Shown here in pieces: positions 1-10,831 of a stretch of DNA of 64,000 nt (position 1 is the first letter of the stretch; each line of letters opens with the position of its first letter). A model generated the notes under the pieces. It worked only from the letters and a program-made list of their open reading frames with translations, ran no database searches and was not told the DNA's origin. Location of the stretch: NCBI RefSeq assembly GCF_037975215.1, contig NZ_CP150239.1, positions 3,472,001-3,536,000 on the forward strand, in the 5' to 3' direction. The position numbers and the translations under genes were made by a program. Source of the stretch: Solibacillus sp. FSL R5-0449 (GTDB lineage Bacteria; Bacillota; Bacilli; Bacillales_A; Planococcaceae).

Positions 1-81
1 CATTATATTGTCCAATATCGGCACAATAGATGTCTTTTAAACTTTAACCATTCTACCACTGTAAGTTATTAAATTAAAGTA

Positions 82-106
82 GCGTGTGCCGATTTTTGAC
101 ACACGC
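82..106. terminator. hairpin downstream of ispF
   Basis: A 7-bp perfect stem (GCGTGTG/CACACGC) with an 11-nt loop lies about 40 bases past the ispF stop. On the minus strand it is followed by only a loosely T-rich stretch, so its role as a terminator is uncertain. Nothing else is recognisable in bases 1-147. Confidence 0.3.
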
Positions 107-147
107 CCGCAATTTTACCCCGTATTAACGGTAAGGGAATTTTCACT

Positions 148-624
148 TTATGCTTTAACTAACAGAATTGTTGCCATTGCTGCGATTCCTTCTTCACGTC
201 CGACAAAACCTAACTTCTCTGTTGTTGTCGCCTTTACATTTACTTGCGAAGGTTCCGCATTCAATAGTTGTGCGATTCGGTTTTGCATTTGTGAAATATA
301 TGGAGCCATTTTCGGACGCTGTGCCATAATCGTACAATCTACATTCCCTAATTTGTATCCGCGCTCTTCAACCATTTTCCAAATGAATTCAAGTAACTTT
401 GCCGAATCCGCATCTTTCCACTCCGGATCTGTATCAGGGAAGTGACGACCTATATCCCCTTCACCAATTGCACCTAATGCAGCATCTGTAACTGTATGTA
501 AAAGTACATCGGCATCCGAATGGCCTACTAAGCCGCGCTCATGAGGAATTGTAATACCACCTAAAATTAATGGACGTCCTTCTGCAAATTCGTGAACGTC
601 AAATCCTTGTCCAATTCGAAACAT
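148..624 (-). CDS. ispF: 2-C-methyl-D-erythritol 2,4-cyclodiphosphate synthase
   Basis: IspF makes methylerythritol 2,4-cyclodiphosphate and CMP in the MEP (non-mevalonate) isoprenoid pathway, as a cytosolic zinc-dependent homotrimer. At 158 residues it has the usual family length. The N-terminus carries the GQGFDVHEF motif, whose Asp and His bind metal, and [16 protein letters not shown] follows at about residues 34-50. It lies 122 bases downstream of ispD on the same strand, as in most Bacillales, so the two probably share a transcript. The family assignment is secure. Confidence 0.97.
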   Translation of the reverse strand: MFRIGQGFDVHEFAEGRPLILGGITIPHERGLVGHSDADVLLHTVTDAALGAIGEGDIGRHFPDTDPEWKDADSAKLLEFIWKMVEERGYKLGNVDCTIMAQRPKMAPYISQMQNRIAQLLNAEPSQVNVKATTTEKLGFVGREEGIAAMATILLVKA

Positions 625-746
625 ATCGTTGCCAGCCTACATAGTAAGCCAGCCTTCACCTTCTTTCTGGTAATCTCATTATCATTAGTATAATCGACTT
701 GTGCTGAAAAAGCCTTCGCAAAGCTGTTTTCTTTTCAAGGTAACTT

Positions 747-1427
747 TTATTTTCGCTGTTTTAAAATAGCTTCCCCAAAAATCAGATCTTCCTGCGTTGT
801 CATTTTTACATTTTCATAACTGCATTCCACGATATGAATATCATGACCTAAACGTTCGACGAGCATCGCTTCATCCGTCCCTAAAAAACCTGCCTTTTCA
901 GCTGCATCTTCAGCTTCTGCCAATAAATCGTAACGGAACGCTTGCGGTGTTTGAACCATCCATAACGACTCACGGTCAACCGTTTCTTTAATTAGGCCAT
1001 TATGGACGACCTTCATCGTATCTTTTGCCCGAACCCCTGCAATCGCTGCCCCTTTTTCATATGCAACTTTTGCAAGCTCGGCAATCTTCGGAATCGTAAT
1101 AAACGGTCTTGCCGCATCATGAACAAGGACAACATCCACTGCATTCATTTCTTTAATGCATGAATGCACTGAATGTTGGCGTTCTTCACCACCTGTAGGC
1201 ATACCTTTTACTTTAGCAATATTATATTTTTCGATGAGCGACTGAATAAATGGACGTTCCTCATCTTTAACAGCAAGCCAAATTCCTGTACAGTTTTCAT
1301 CTTGTTCAAAAACAAGAAGTGTATGAATTAAAATTGGTTTATCAACTAAGTTTAAAAATAGTTTATTTTGCCCGGCACCCATGCGCTTTCCGCTTCCTGC
1401 TGCCGGCAAAACGACTTCATAACGCAA
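747..1427 (-). CDS. ispD: 2-C-methyl-D-erythritol 4-phosphate cytidylyltransferase
   Basis: IspD activates methylerythritol 4-phosphate with CTP, the third step of the MEP pathway. The 226-residue protein opens with the nucleotidyltransferase signature LPAAGSGKRMG (residues 7-17) and has the conserved VHDAARPF segment at about 101-108. Both are diagnostic for IspD. It starts 13 bases after the yacL stop and is followed by ispF, so the yacL-ispD-ispF order of Bacillus is kept. Confidence 0.97.
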   Translation of the reverse strand: MRYEVVLPAAGSGKRMGAGQNKLFLNLVDKPILIHTLLVFEQDENCTGIWLAVKDEERPFIQSLIEKYNIAKVKGMPTGGEERQHSVHSCIKEMNAVDVVLVHDAARPFITIPKIAELAKVAYEKGAAIAGVRAKDTMKVVHNGLIKETVDRESLWMVQTPQAFRYDLLAEAEDAAEKAGFLGTDEAMLVERLGHDIHIVECSYENVKMTTQEDLIFGEAILKQRK

Positions 1428-1440
1428 AATGCTTCACATC

Positions 1441-2526
1441 CTAATCTTCTTTTGGCTTGGCGAAAATCATACGCCCCGCTGATGTCTGAAGGACGCTTGT
1501 TACCGTAACTGTAATCGCCTGTCCAATATAACTGCGGCCGCCTTCTACAACAATCATTGTTCCGTCATCTAAATAGGCAACACCTTGATTGTGTTCTTTT
1601 CCGTCTTTTATGACAACAACTTGCATATCTTCACCCGGAATAACGACCGGTTTCACCGCATTTGCCAAATCATTAATATTCAATACTTGTACCCGGTGCA
1701 GTTCACAAACTTTATTTAAGTTAAAATCATTCGTCAGTATTTGAGCACTCATATTTTTCGCTAAGCGAACAAGCTTTAAGTCCACTTCAGATACATCTTC
1801 AAAATCAACTTCCGTAATAAGCACTTTAGACGCACGTTCATCCTGAAGACGTTTTAAAATATCAAGTCCTCTGCGGCCACGTGTACGCTTCAATGTATCA
1901 GACGAATCCGCAATATGCTGCAGTTCCGTTAATACAAACTGAGGCACGACCAAAATCCCTTCAACAAAGCCTGTTGTTGAAATATCGGCAATACGTCCAT
2001 CAATGATGACACTCGTATCAAGTAATTTGTACTGCTGCTCCTGAGCTTCCTTGATAGAACCGTCATTTTGACGCTTTTTCGTGGACTTCCCGGAAAAGAT
2101 CTGCAACAGCTCATCCCGTTTACTGAATCCTAACCGGAAACCGAGATAGCCGAGAACAATGGATAAAATAGCTGGAACAACATCGGTAATAACAGGAATG
2201 TTCATTTGGTTGATTGCGACACCGACCAATGTTGCTACGCATAGTCCCACGATTAAACCGAGTGTACCAAACAGTAAATCCGCTGCAGGTAATTTAAATA
2301 ATACTTCCTCTAACCAAGTAATTAATTTTACAAAGTAATCAGATAACGCAAACGATAAAACGAATAACAAAGCAGCACCTATCGCAACACTGAAGTATGG
2401 ATTATTAAGCCAAGGATTGGATGATAAGTTCATGAATGCATATAAGGGCGGTAAGAAAATAAGGCCTAATGCTCCACCGATAAATAAAAATGCTACTTGA
2501 ATTATTTTCTTCAACATTTTTTTCAC
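1441..2526 (-). CDS. yacL: membrane-anchored PIN/TRAM domain protein (YacL family)
   Basis: A 361-residue protein of the PilT/YacL family. The first ~140 residues hold about four hydrophobic membrane segments. A PIN-type nuclease domain follows, starting near LLDTSVIIDGRIADI at about residue 168, with acidic residues placed as in PIN metal sites. The C-terminal ~70 residues form a TRAM-like RNA-binding domain. A membrane-tethered ribonuclease is inferred from the family, but the substrate is unknown. The start has an AGGAGGTG-type ribosome site. In Bacillus this gene follows disA; here disA is not present upstream. Confidence 0.9.
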   Translation of the reverse strand: MKKMLKKIIQVAFLFIGGALGLIFLPPLYAFMNLSSNPWLNNPYFSVAIGAALLFVLSFALSDYFVKLITWLEEVLFKLPAADLLFGTLGLIVGLCVATLVGVAINQMNIPVITDVVPAILSIVLGYLGFRLGFSKRDELLQIFSGKSTKKRQNDGSIKEAQEQQYKLLDTSVIIDGRIADISTTGFVEGILVVPQFVLTELQHIADSSDTLKRTRGRRGLDILKRLQDERASKVLITEVDFEDVSEVDLKLVRLAKNMSAQILTNDFNLNKVCELHRVQVLNINDLANAVKPVVIPGEDMQVVVIKDGKEHNQGVAYLDDGTMIVVEGGRSYIGQAITVTVTSVLQTSAGRMIFAKPKED

Positions 2527-2762
2527 CTCCTACTAATAATTATACATCTAAAGTTTCATTCATGCGAAGCCCAGGTACCAAAAGCAAGGGCAAATAATCA
2601 ACAAAATGTAACTAAATTCCAATATTAGTGTTTTACCCGATTTTTTTAAAGTATTCTCTATTTTTTAGTTAGATTTACGCGATATTAATTCAAATATGAC
2701 GTACTTCACTCTAAATCCCCACAACCTGTAGTTTAATAAAATTAATGTATATATTATTTGAC

Positions 2763-2768
2763 TATAAT
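2763..2768 (+). promoter_or_regulatory. -10 element of the acetate transporter gene
   Basis: TATAAT lies 34 bases before the TTG start and downstream of the ATG at 2745, so that ATG is unlikely to be in the transcript. No convincing -35 box is visible 17 bases upstream. Confidence 0.45.
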
Positions 2769-2801
2769 AGTAAATTTCAACTTAGAAGAGGAGAATTCGG
2801 T

Positions 2802-3449
2802 TTGAATAATACAAAAGAAGTAAAAATTTCTACTGCTGACCCGTCTGCAATTGGTTTATTCGGTTTGGCGATTGTAACATTTGTAGCTTCCACTCAAAAA
2901 TTAGGCTGGACAGAAGGCTTAGGTTTGGTTATTCCTTGGGCAATATTTTTAGGCGGTATTGCACAATTTTACGCATCGGTCTTAGACTCAAAGCATAATA
3001 ATACATTTGGTACGACGGCATTTGGCGCATATGGCTTGTTTTGGATGGGTGTAGGTATGAGCTGGTTCGTTCAGGCCGGTGTATTTGGTGCAACATTGCA
3101 GGCATCTGCTGATACAACTCAGCTCGGTGTTGTGTATTTAGGTTATTTAATCTTTACCCTATTTATGACGATTGGTGCAGCTGAAACAAATAAAGTTCTA
3201 TTCGCCATCTTTGTAATGATCGACTTCCTATTTATCGGTCTGGCATTGAGCTCATTTGGAATTATGGAGCACGGCATGCATTTACTTGCTGCCTACTCAG
3301 AGTTAATCATTGCTCTTTTATCATTTTACGGTGCGGGAGCCAATGTACTGAACAAGCATTTCGGCTTTAACTTCCTGCCGATCGGCAAACCTTTTGGCAT
3401 TTTCACAAGAGAAGCATTTTTAAAGAAAGAAAAAGCGGTAAAAGCATAA
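2802..3449 (+). CDS. acetate transporter, GPR1/FUN34/YaaH (SatP) family
   Basis: A 215-residue membrane protein with six hydrophobic segments. The N-terminal pattern PSAIGLFGLAIVTFV is typical of the AceTr (GPR1/FUN34/YaaH/SatP) family, which moves acetate or succinate with protons. I place the start at TTG 2802, which has AGAGGAGAA about 9 bases upstream. The longer frame from ATG 2745 has no ribosome site and begins upstream of the TATAAT at 2763. The gene is read against its neighbours, is flanked by its own terminator, and occupies the spot where disA usually lies between radA and yacL. That suggests insertion or rearrangement. Confidence 0.9.
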   Translation: MNNTKEVKISTADPSAIGLFGLAIVTFVASTQKLGWTEGLGLVIPWAIFLGGIAQFYASVLDSKHNNTFGTTAFGAYGLFWMGVGMSWFVQAGVFGATLQASADTTQLGVVYLGYLIFTLFMTIGAAETNKVLFAIFVMIDFLFIGLALSSFGIMEHGMHLLAAYSELIIALLSFYGAGANVLNKHFGFNFLPIGKPFGIFTREAFLKKEKAVKA

Positions 3450-3453
3450 CTGT

Positions 3454-3495
3454 AAAAAGGCATGAAAAGTATTTTCACTTTTCATGCCTTTTTTT
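3454..3495. terminator. bidirectional terminator between acetate transporter and radA
   Basis: A 17-bp perfect stem (AAAAAGGCATGAAAAGT and its complement) with a short loop and A/T tracts on both sides. It can end the plus-strand transporter and the minus-strand radA transcripts. Confidence 0.85.
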
Positions 3496-3520
3496 GAATG
3501 GTTTACTAAAAACATATTCC

Positions 3521-4894
3521 CTATAAATTCTGGAAAGATTCCCGCAGTGCATCACTGATTGTTTCGACACCAACAACTTGGATGTCCGGCGGGAATTCCC
3601 AGCCCCCAATATTGGAAGCTGGAATAAAGGCGCGTTTAAATCCTAGCTTTGCCGCTTCCTGTACACGCTGTTCAATTCTTGAAACACGGCGTACTTCACC
3701 AGTTAACCCGACTTCCCCGATAAAGCAGTCTGTCGGACGTACTGTCTGGTCTTTAAAGCTTGAAACAATACTTGTTAATACAGCTAAATCAATCGCCGGC
3801 TCATCCAGCTTTACGCCACCGGCAACTTTAATATATGCATCCTGTGCCTGAAGCATCATGCCCATCCGTTTTTCCAATACCGCCATTAATAGCTGTACGC
3901 GGTTTTGATCGACCCCTGTTGCCATACGCTTCGGATAATTGAAACTTGTTGGTGTAACAAGAGACTGTATTTCCACCAGGATTGGACGTGTCCCTTCCAT
4001 CGATGCAACGATCGTTGAGCCGGGAGCACCTTGCGATCGTTCCTGTAAAAACAGTTCGGATGGATTCAATACTTCTTTTAGCCCCCCGTGAAGCATTTCA
4101 AAAATCGCAATTTCATTTGTAGATCCAAAACGGTTTTTCTGACTGCGTAAAATCCGGTGGTTATGATGGCGTTCCCCTTCAAAGTAAAGCACCGTATCTA
4201 CCATATGTTCCAAAATACGCGGACCGGCAATCTGACCTTCTTTTGTAACGTGACCAACAAGGAAAATTGCGATGTTTTTTGTTTTTGCAATACGCATCAG
4301 TTCCGCTGTACATTCACGTACTTGCGAAACACTGCCCGGTGCGCTTGTCACTTCCGGATGATGAACCGTTTGAATCGAATCGACAATGACAAATTTCGGT
4401 TGTACTTCATCAATTGTTTGATTTAAAAACTCCAGATTCGTTTCCGAGTAAATATAAAGCTCCGGCGTATGTACCCCTAGACGTTCAGCCCGCAGCTTCG
4501 TCTGACGTACGGATTCTTCACCCGAGATATATAAAACACGTTTTCCCTGATTGGAAAGAAGCGCCGATACTTGCAGTAATAAAGTCGATTTCCCAATACC
4601 CGGGTCGCCGCCTATTAGTACTAGGGAGCCTGGTACAATACCGCCCCCAAGTACGCGGTTGAACTCATTCATTTCTGTAGCGATACGTGTTTCTTCCTGT
4701 ACTTCCACATGAATAATCGGTGTTGCCTTTGTCGCCGTTGTAGAATGCTGGAACGCACCACGCGGCCCTTTTGTGATGACTTCGACTTCTTCATTCATCG
4801 TATTCCATTCACCACAGCCAGGACAGCGCCCCATCCATTTTGCCGCTTCATAGCCACAGCTGCTGCACATAAATTTAGACTTCTTTTTTGCCAT
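3521..4894 (-). CDS. radA: DNA repair protein RadA/Sms
   Basis: RadA is a RecA-like, hexameric ATP-driven motor that promotes branch migration in recombinational repair. The 457-residue protein shows all four parts of the family: an N-terminal C4 zinc finger ([18 protein letters not shown], residues 10-27), a Walker A motif [12 protein letters not shown] near 90, the RadA-specific KNRFG motif near 250, and a C-terminal Lon-like domain. It follows clpC as in Bacillus, but an LRR-SLH gene is interposed and disA is not downstream. Confidence 0.97.
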   Translation of the reverse strand: MAKKKSKFMCSSCGYEAAKWMGRCPGCGEWNTMNEEVEVITKGPRGAFQHSTTATKATPIIHVEVQEETRIATEMNEFNRVLGGGIVPGSLVLIGGDPGIGKSTLLLQVSALLSNQGKRVLYISGEESVRQTKLRAERLGVHTPELYIYSETNLEFLNQTIDEVQPKFVIVDSIQTVHHPEVTSAPGSVSQVRECTAELMRIAKTKNIAIFLVGHVTKEGQIAGPRILEHMVDTVLYFEGERHHNHRILRSQKNRFGSTNEIAIFEMLHGGLKEVLNPSELFLQERSQGAPGSTIVASMEGTRPILVEIQSLVTPTSFNYPKRMATGVDQNRVQLLMAVLEKRMGMMLQAQDAYIKVAGGVKLDEPAIDLAVLTSIVSSFKDQTVRPTDCFIGEVGLTGEVRRVSRIEQRVQEAAKLGFKRAFIPASNIGGWEFPPDIQVVGVETISDALRESFQNL

Positions 4895-5002
4895 TTTGCT
4901 AGCTCCTTCGAATGTTTGTTCCTATAATTGTACACGAAACAATATCGAATACCCACTAATCTGCAGCAAACTTCTTTTTCGGTTAGCGTTTTGCATGAAA
5001 AG

Positions 5003-7159
5003 TTATTGTGGTAAAGCCCGTTTCAGCATTGCTACAAATTGTGCACGAGTGACAGGAGCGTTAGGCTTGTAATTGCCTCGATCTCCACCAACGATATTAC
5101 GATCTGCCAAAGCACTAATGTAGCCCGCTGCCCAATAATCCGGTTTTACATCTTGGAATGTAGCAGTCCCCTTCGCTTCTATTCCCATAGTTAAACTTAA
5201 AATTTTTGCAAATTGGCCACGTGTTAACGTATCTTCCGGATTGAAATATCCATCTGAACCATGAATTACATTCGCACGCTGCAGCTTTGTAATTGCGGCC
5301 GCATTCGGATGCTTCGCAGATACATCTTTAAACGTCACAGCCGGTACTACCGGTTCGAGTGCATATACTTTTGCAAGCAATGCCGCAACATGTTTACGTT
5401 TCATTGGCTCATTTGGACGGAATGTACTATCCGGATAGCCTGAAACAATACCTTTTTGGACAAATTCAATAATTGTCTCTTCAGCCCAGTTGCCTTTAAT
5501 ATCTTTCAATGTTACCGGTTTTGCCGGAATCGGCTGTTCTTCTTCAGGTAATGTTGGTAAAACTGGTACTTGCGGCTGTTCTGGTGTTGGTGTTGGTTCT
5601 GTCGGTTTCTCTCCGTTTTTAGAAAAGTAAATTTTAAACGGCTGTTTATTGACACTTCCCCAATTTGTAAAAGGTTTTTTCAGTTCATAATCAGCATATG
5701 CAATCAATTCCGATTGTTCCGGATGTGATTGTCGGCCTAAAATAACATTCTCTCCTCTTACATCAATCATATTCAGCTCATTATATGAAAAGGCATCTTC
5801 TTCAATATGCGCATTATTCGCAAACAGTGTAATCCCGCCTATCTTGTTACCGTAAAAAGCATGAGACTCAACTTTTGTCACCGTTTCTCCCAGAACTAAA
5901 TTTTCAAGAAGGTTAAATCTAAAAGCGTTATCTTCAATTGTTTGCAAGCGCTTTGGTAAAGATAATTCGCTAATCCGATTTTCAGAAAAGGCGTCGCTTG
6001 GAATCACTTTAATATCACCTTTTATATGCACGGTGTTCAGTCGATTTCTATTAAAGGCATACTCACCCAGCTCTTTAACTGTTGAAGGAATTGTCAATTC
6101 ATACAGCTGATTGTTGGCAAACGCATATGGTTCAATCGCTGTTACTGATTTTGGAATCGTTAATGCCTTTATTTCATTTTCAAAAAAAGCTTTTTCCGAA
6201 ATTTTTGTTAGGCTGTCCGGGATGGATACAGCAGAGATTCTGTTTAACATAAATGCCCCTTCCCCAATTGTCTTCAGGGATTTCGGTAAAGTTAATGTGC
6301 CCTTTATACTGTTATAGTAAAATGCATATTTCCCGATGCTTTGCAGCGAAGCGGGTAACTTCAGTTCTATTCCATTCTCTCTGCCGGTAAAAGTATAAAA
6401 CGCATAGTCATCAATTTTTCTGATGGAATCCGGTAATATGACTGTACGGACTGGAGAAACCATATCGGTCGTATTGAACCGGTTCTCCTCTGAAAATGCC
6501 GCAAAGCCAATTTCGGTTACAGGTAAACCATCAATTTTAGCAGGAACGGTTATCGTTGTCTTCGATGTCTGACGTTTGTAGTCTGTAATACGTATTTCAG
6601 ATTTACCGTTATTTTTGAATACTTGATAATAAAAATCTCCTGAGGTTTTTGCAATTTGATCTGTAAACTGAGACGGAAATACAACTTTTTTAAATTGACC
6701 GATACGAAGCTCTATTTTTTCAACCGATTTGGGAATAGTCAATGTTGTATTTGCTAATTGTTCATTTTCACTAAATGCATGATGTCCGATTTCCTTTAAC
6801 CCTTCAGGTAAAATCACGTGTTGTAAATCTTGCCAGTAAAATGCACGCTGACCAATTCGCTTTAAACTTTTCGGTAACGTGACCTGCTTTATATAAGTTG
6901 GTTTTATGTCTGTATCTGCATAATCTGTACGCTGAATATAAAATGCCTCATCCGCAATTTCTGTTACAGGCAGCCCTTCGATTGTCTCCGGGATATTCAA
7001 TATTTCAGGACAGTCGCTTTTACAGCCTAAAATATGTATTTCCTTACCTGCAACAATTTCATACCTCAGCTGATCTGTAGTACTACCCTTAATGCTTGTT
7101 GGTGCAACGAAAATGGTCATCAACGCAACCGCTAAGAATACCCCTATTAATTTCTTCAT
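5003..7159 (-). CDS. cell-surface leucine-rich-repeat protein with three SLH domains
   Basis: A secreted protein of about 718 residues. A signal peptide (KKLIGVFLAVALMTIFVAP) is followed by roughly residues 30-500 of BspA-like LRR_5 repeats, with recurring patterns such as IPKSV..I...AF and LPxSLxxIG..AFY. Next come a Pro/Glu-rich linker (PTEPTPTPEQPQVP) and three S-layer homology domains (for example GIVSGYPDSTFRPNEPM), which attach proteins to pyruvylated wall polymer. The function may be adhesion or scaffolding; no enzyme domain is visible. I start at ATG 7159 because AAGGAAGG lies 9 bases upstream, rather than at GTG 7168. The gene is inserted between clpC and radA, which are adjacent in B. 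subtilis. Confidence 0.85.
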   Translation of the reverse strand: MKKLIGVFLAVALMTIFVAPTSIKGSTTDQLRYEIVAGKEIHILGCKSDCPEILNIPETIEGLPVTEIADEAFYIQRTDYADTDIKPTYIKQVTLPKSLKRIGQRAFYWQDLQHVILPEGLKEIGHHAFSENEQLANTTLTIPKSVEKIELRIGQFKKVVFPSQFTDQIAKTSGDFYYQVFKNNGKSEIRITDYKRQTSKTTITVPAKIDGLPVTEIGFAAFSEENRFNTTDMVSPVRTVILPDSIRKIDDYAFYTFTGRENGIELKLPASLQSIGKYAFYYNSIKGTLTLPKSLKTIGEGAFMLNRISAVSIPDSLTKISEKAFFENEIKALTIPKSVTAIEPYAFANNQLYELTIPSTVKELGEYAFNRNRLNTVHIKGDIKVIPSDAFSENRISELSLPKRLQTIEDNAFRFNLLENLVLGETVTKVESHAFYGNKIGGITLFANNAHIEEDAFSYNELNMIDVRGENVILGRQSHPEQSELIAYADYELKKPFTNWGSVNKQPFKIYFSKNGEKPTEPTPTPEQPQVPVLPTLPEEEQPIPAKPVTLKDIKGNWAEETIIEFVQKGIVSGYPDSTFRPNEPMKRKHVAALLAKVYALEPVVPAVTFKDVSAKHPNAAAITKLQRANVIHGSDGYFNPEDTLTRGQFAKILSLTMGIEAKGTATFQDVKPDYWAAGYISALADRNIVGGDRGNYKPNAPVTRAQFVAMLKRALPQ

Positions 7160-7248
7160 TTCAGTCACCCTTCCTTATTTGGAGAAATTTAAATTCCTGT
7201 ACTGACGGATTATTTTAAAAAAAGTTTCATTTCCCCAACAATTTTTTC

Positions 7249-7284
7249 AAAAAAAGACGAAGCAGGAAATATCCAGCTTCGTCT
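7249..7284 (-). terminator. terminator of the ctsR-clpC operon
   Basis: On the minus strand AGACGAAGC pairs with GCTTCGTCT around a 12-nt loop and is followed by a run of seven T. It sits just past the clpC stop and separates the heat-shock operon from the LRR-SLH gene. Confidence 0.85.
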
Positions 7285-7292
7285 GTTTAACA

Positions 7293-9737
7293 TTAATTTG
7301 TTGCTACTTTTTCTTGTGTACGTACAACAAACTCGTCATCTGCATAATCAAGCACGACTGTTTGCGTCTTATCCAATGTACCTTTTAACAGCTCTTCGGA
7401 TAAGCGGTCTTCCACATGTTTTTGTAATGCACGACGTAATGGACGCGCACCATACTGTGGATCATAGCCTTCTTCAGAAATTTTCTCAAGCGCTGCATCT
7501 GTAAGCTGCAGTTCGATATCCTGCTCTTTCAGGCGATTCGTTAAAGAGTTCGCCATTAAGGATACGATTTCTTTTAAGTGATCCTTTTCTAATGAATGGA
7601 ACACAATCATTTCATCAATACGGTTTAAGAACTCTGGGCGGAACGCTTTTTTCAGTTCTTCCAGCATTGTGCTCTTCATGTCTTTATCTTTCGATGCATT
7701 TACACCAGCACCGAATCCAACGTGTTTGCGGTATTTCAGGGCATCTGCCCCAACATTCGATGTCATAATGACAACTGTATTGCGGAAATCGACAACACGA
7801 CCTTTAGAGTCCGTTAAGCGTCCGTCTTCCAACACTTGCAGTAAAATGTTGAACACATCCGGATGTGCTTTTTCGATTTCATCCAACAGTACAACCGAAT
7901 ATGGTTTGCGGCGGACTTTTTCTGTTAATTGGCCACCATCGTCAAATCCTACATAACCTGGAGGTGAACCGACTAAACGTGAAGTCGAATGTTTCTCCAT
8001 GTACTCGGACATATCTACACGGATCATCGCATCTTCATCACCGAACATTACTTCAGCAAGTGCTCGTGCCAATTCTGTTTTACCGACACCTGTAGGACCA
8101 AGGAAAATAAATGAACCAATTGGACGTTTCGGGTCTTTTAAGCCTGCACGGGCACGGCGGATTGCACGGGAAATCGCTTCTACTGCTTCACCTTGACCAA
8201 CTACGCGTTTGTGTAATTCTTCTTCAAGGTTTAATAACTTCGCAGATTCTGCCTGAGCGATTTTTGAAACTGGAATTCCCGTCCACATCGCTACAACTTG
8301 CGCGATGTCGTCTACATATACTGTAGACTCTTCTTTGCCTTGCTTTTCTTTCCACTCTTTTTTCAGCTGTTCAAGCTCTTGTTTCAGCTTCTGCTCTGTA
8401 TCACGCAATGCAGCAGCTTTTTCAAACTCCTGACCTGAAACGGCAGCATTCTTTTCAGATCGAATGCCTTCCAACTTATCTTCCAGCTCTTTTAGATTAG
8501 GTGGAACAGTGTAAGAGCGTAAGCGCACTTTTGAACCAGCCTCATCAATTAAATCAATTGCCTTATCTGGTAAGAAACGATCTGAAATGTAGCGATCCGA
8601 TAATTTCGCAGCCGCTTCTACCGCTTCATCCGAAATTTTCACACGGTGATGTGCTTCATAGCGGTCACGTAAACCGTTAATAATTTGGATTGTTTCTTCA
8701 ACAGATGGCTCATCAACTTGGATTGGTTGGAAACGACGCTCTAATGCGGCGTCTTTTTCGATATATTTGCGGTACTCATCCAATGTTGTCGCACCGATAC
8801 ATTGCAGTTCGCCACGTGCCAATGATGGTTTTAAAATATTCGATGCATCAATTGCACCTTCCGCGCCACCTGCACCGATCAATGTATGAAGCTCATCGAT
8901 AAATAGAATAATATTGCCTGCCTGGCGAATTTCATCCATCACTTTTTTCAGACGGTCTTCAAATTCCCCACGATATTTCGTACCAGCTACAACTGTACCC
9001 ATATCAAGCGTCATTACACGTTTATCGCGAAGTGTTTCCGGTACTTCATTATTGATGATTTGTTGTGCCAAGCCTTCTGCAATAGCCGTTTTACCTACAC
9101 CAGGTTCCCCGATCAGTACCGGGTTGTTTTTTGTACGGCGTGACAGTACTTCAACAACACGTGTAATTTCTTTTGAGCGGCCGATAACCGGGTCAAGTGA
9201 ACCTTCACGTGCTACCGCTGTTAAATCGCGGGCTAAACTATCAAGAGTTGGTGTATTCACTGTTTGCGTCATGCTTGAATTACCGCTATTATTTGAGTCG
9301 TTATTGCCTAATAACAGTAAAACTTGTTGGCGTGCTTTATTGATGCTTACACCAGTATTGGCCAATACGCGGGCAGCAACCCCTTCACCTTCACGAATTA
9401 AAGCTAATAAAATATGCTCTGTTCCAACATATGCATGCCCTAATTTACGCGATTCATCCAATGAAAGCTCGATTACCTTTTTAGCACGTGGTGTGTAATG
9501 TACGATAGGTCCTACATCTTCAGTTCCTTTTCCAACGAGTTCTTCAATGCCATTTTCAATCATTTGCGGGCTAATATTAATTGCTTCCAATGCTTTAGCG
9601 GCAATTCCGCCACCTTCACGAATTAAGCCAAGTAAAATATGTTCAGTTCCGATTTCTTTATGCTTAAGACGAATTGCCTCTTCTTGAGCAAGTTGTAATA
9701 CCTTTTGAGCACGTTGTGTGAATCGATTAAACATCAT
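7293..9737 (-). CDS. clpC: ATP-dependent Clp protease ATP-binding subunit ClpC
   Basis: ClpC is the HSP100 unfoldase that feeds arginine-phosphorylated and adaptor-delivered proteins into ClpP. The 814 residues contain two N-terminal Clp_N repeats (1-145), the first AAA+ module with GEPGVGKTA (about 209), a UVR/M domain near 420-460 ([11 protein letters not shown]), and the second AAA+ module with GPTGVGKTE (about 545). The C-terminus ends in VATN. It overlaps the mcsB stop by 4 bases (ATGA), so the two are translationally coupled. The whole operon is under the CtsR box upstream of ctsR. Confidence 0.98.
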   Translation of the reverse strand: MMFNRFTQRAQKVLQLAQEEAIRLKHKEIGTEHILLGLIREGGGIAAKALEAINISPQMIENGIEELVGKGTEDVGPIVHYTPRAKKVIELSLDESRKLGHAYVGTEHILLALIREGEGVAARVLANTGVSINKARQQVLLLLGNNDSNNSGNSSMTQTVNTPTLDSLARDLTAVAREGSLDPVIGRSKEITRVVEVLSRRTKNNPVLIGEPGVGKTAIAEGLAQQIINNEVPETLRDKRVMTLDMGTVVAGTKYRGEFEDRLKKVMDEIRQAGNIILFIDELHTLIGAGGAEGAIDASNILKPSLARGELQCIGATTLDEYRKYIEKDAALERRFQPIQVDEPSVEETIQIINGLRDRYEAHHRVKISDEAVEAAAKLSDRYISDRFLPDKAIDLIDEAGSKVRLRSYTVPPNLKELEDKLEGIRSEKNAAVSGQEFEKAAALRDTEQKLKQELEQLKKEWKEKQGKEESTVYVDDIAQVVAMWTGIPVSKIAQAESAKLLNLEEELHKRVVGQGEAVEAISRAIRRARAGLKDPKRPIGSFIFLGPTGVGKTELARALAEVMFGDEDAMIRVDMSEYMEKHSTSRLVGSPPGYVGFDDGGQLTEKVRRKPYSVVLLDEIEKAHPDVFNILLQVLEDGRLTDSKGRVVDFRNTVVIMTSNVGADALKYRKHVGFGAGVNASKDKDMKSTMLEELKKAFRPEFLNRIDEMIVFHSLEKDHLKEIVSLMANSLTNRLKEQDIELQLTDAALEKISEEGYDPQYGARPLRRALQKHVEDRLSEELLKGTLDKTQTVVLDYADDEFVVRTQEKVATN

Positions 9738-10831
9738 AGAAAATCCTCTCCTTTTTCCCCATTGTTTGTAGCTTCATCTTGCTCGTTTAGCTTTTCTTGC
9801 AACAGCTTCGCACGATACATGTCGCGCTCAGCCGGTTGTAACGTAGTACCAATATATTGCTGAATGAGTCCAGGTTGCATAATAAGCATGCACTCATTTA
9901 GTTTACGCTGGGAAATTGTTTCTAATAATCCTAAACTTACCCCAAGACGCACATTTGATAAACAGCTTGCGGCTTCTTCACTCGTTAAAATTTTTGCATA
10001 CTTCAAAGTACCGAGTGAGCGGCTTAGGCGGTCTTCCAACACGGAAGGGGCACGCATCAGCAAATTTTTGCGGGCAAGTTCTTCTTTTTTGATTACTTGC
10101 TCGACAACATCCTGAAGCTCCTGCAAAATCATTTCTTCTGATTTACCTAAAGTAATCTGGTTTGATATTTGATAAATATTTCCTAAATTTTCACTGCCTT
10201 CTCCATATATACCCCGCACTACCATTCCTAATCTTGTCATCATCTGAATTAACGGATTCATCTGCTTCATCATTGTGAGTGCCGGTAAATGGAGCATGAC
10301 AGAAGCTCGAAGTCCTGTTCCGACATTTGTTGGGCAACTTGTCAAATAACCATAGCGGTCTTCATATGCATACGTAATTGACTTACTTAAGAAGCGGTCA
10401 ATATTACGAGCCTTATCAAATGCTTCTTTTAAGTTCATGCCTTGCATAAGACTCTGGATGCGAATATGATCCTCTTCATTTACTAATATGCTAATGGATT
10501 CATCTTTTGTTAAAAAAAATGATCCAATTTTTTTTCTTCGTGCCAAATTCGGGCTGATTAAATGTTTTTCCACTAATATTTGGCGCTGTAAAACCGGCAT
10601 ATCTTTTATTTGGAAATAGGAAAACTGATATGGATTGTTATCCGAAGATAATAATGACTGCATCATTTTTTCTTCAATCAGTTGTGCTTCCTGTTCTGTA
10701 AAACTAATCGGAAATCGAGTATTGGCAATATTACGAGCAAGCCGAATGCGCGTGCTAATGACGATATCTGAATCGCTTTCGTGCTGCATCCAGCTGGGAC
10801 TGGCATTCGTTAAAAAATGCTCGATGTTCAT
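9734..10831 (-). CDS. mcsB: protein arginine kinase McsB
   Basis: McsB phosphorylates arginines on misfolded proteins and on CtsR, marking them for ClpCP. The 365-residue protein has the phosphagen-kinase fold. Conserved features are [11 protein letters not shown] near residue 24 (phosphate-binding arginines) and the catalytic-cysteine segment [15 protein letters not shown] at about 165-180. Start and stop overlap mcsA and clpC by 4 bases each. It needs McsA for activity, which agrees with the operon order. Confidence 0.97.
   Translation of the reverse strand: MNIEHFLTNASPSWMQHESDSDIVISTRIRLARNIANTRFPISFTEQEAQLIEEKMMQSLLSSDNNPYQFSYFQIKDMPVLQRQILVEKHLISPNLARRKKIGSFFLTKDESISILVNEEDHIRIQSLMQGMNLKEAFDKARNIDRFLSKSITYAYEDRYGYLTSCPTNVGTGLRASVMLHLPALTMMKQMNPLIQMMTRLGMVVRGIYGEGSENLGNIYQISNQITLGKSEEMILQELQDVVEQVIKKEELARKNLLMRAPSVLEDRLSRSLGTLKYAKILTSEEAASCLSNVRLGVSLGLLETISQRKLNECMLIMQPGLIQQYIGTTLQPAERDMYRAKLLQEKLNEQDEATNNGEKGEDFL

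Noticed and set aside
2745-2801. N-terminal extension of the acetate transporter from ATG 2745
   Set aside because: No ribosome site; it lies upstream of the likely -10 box; TTG 2802 has an excellent site.
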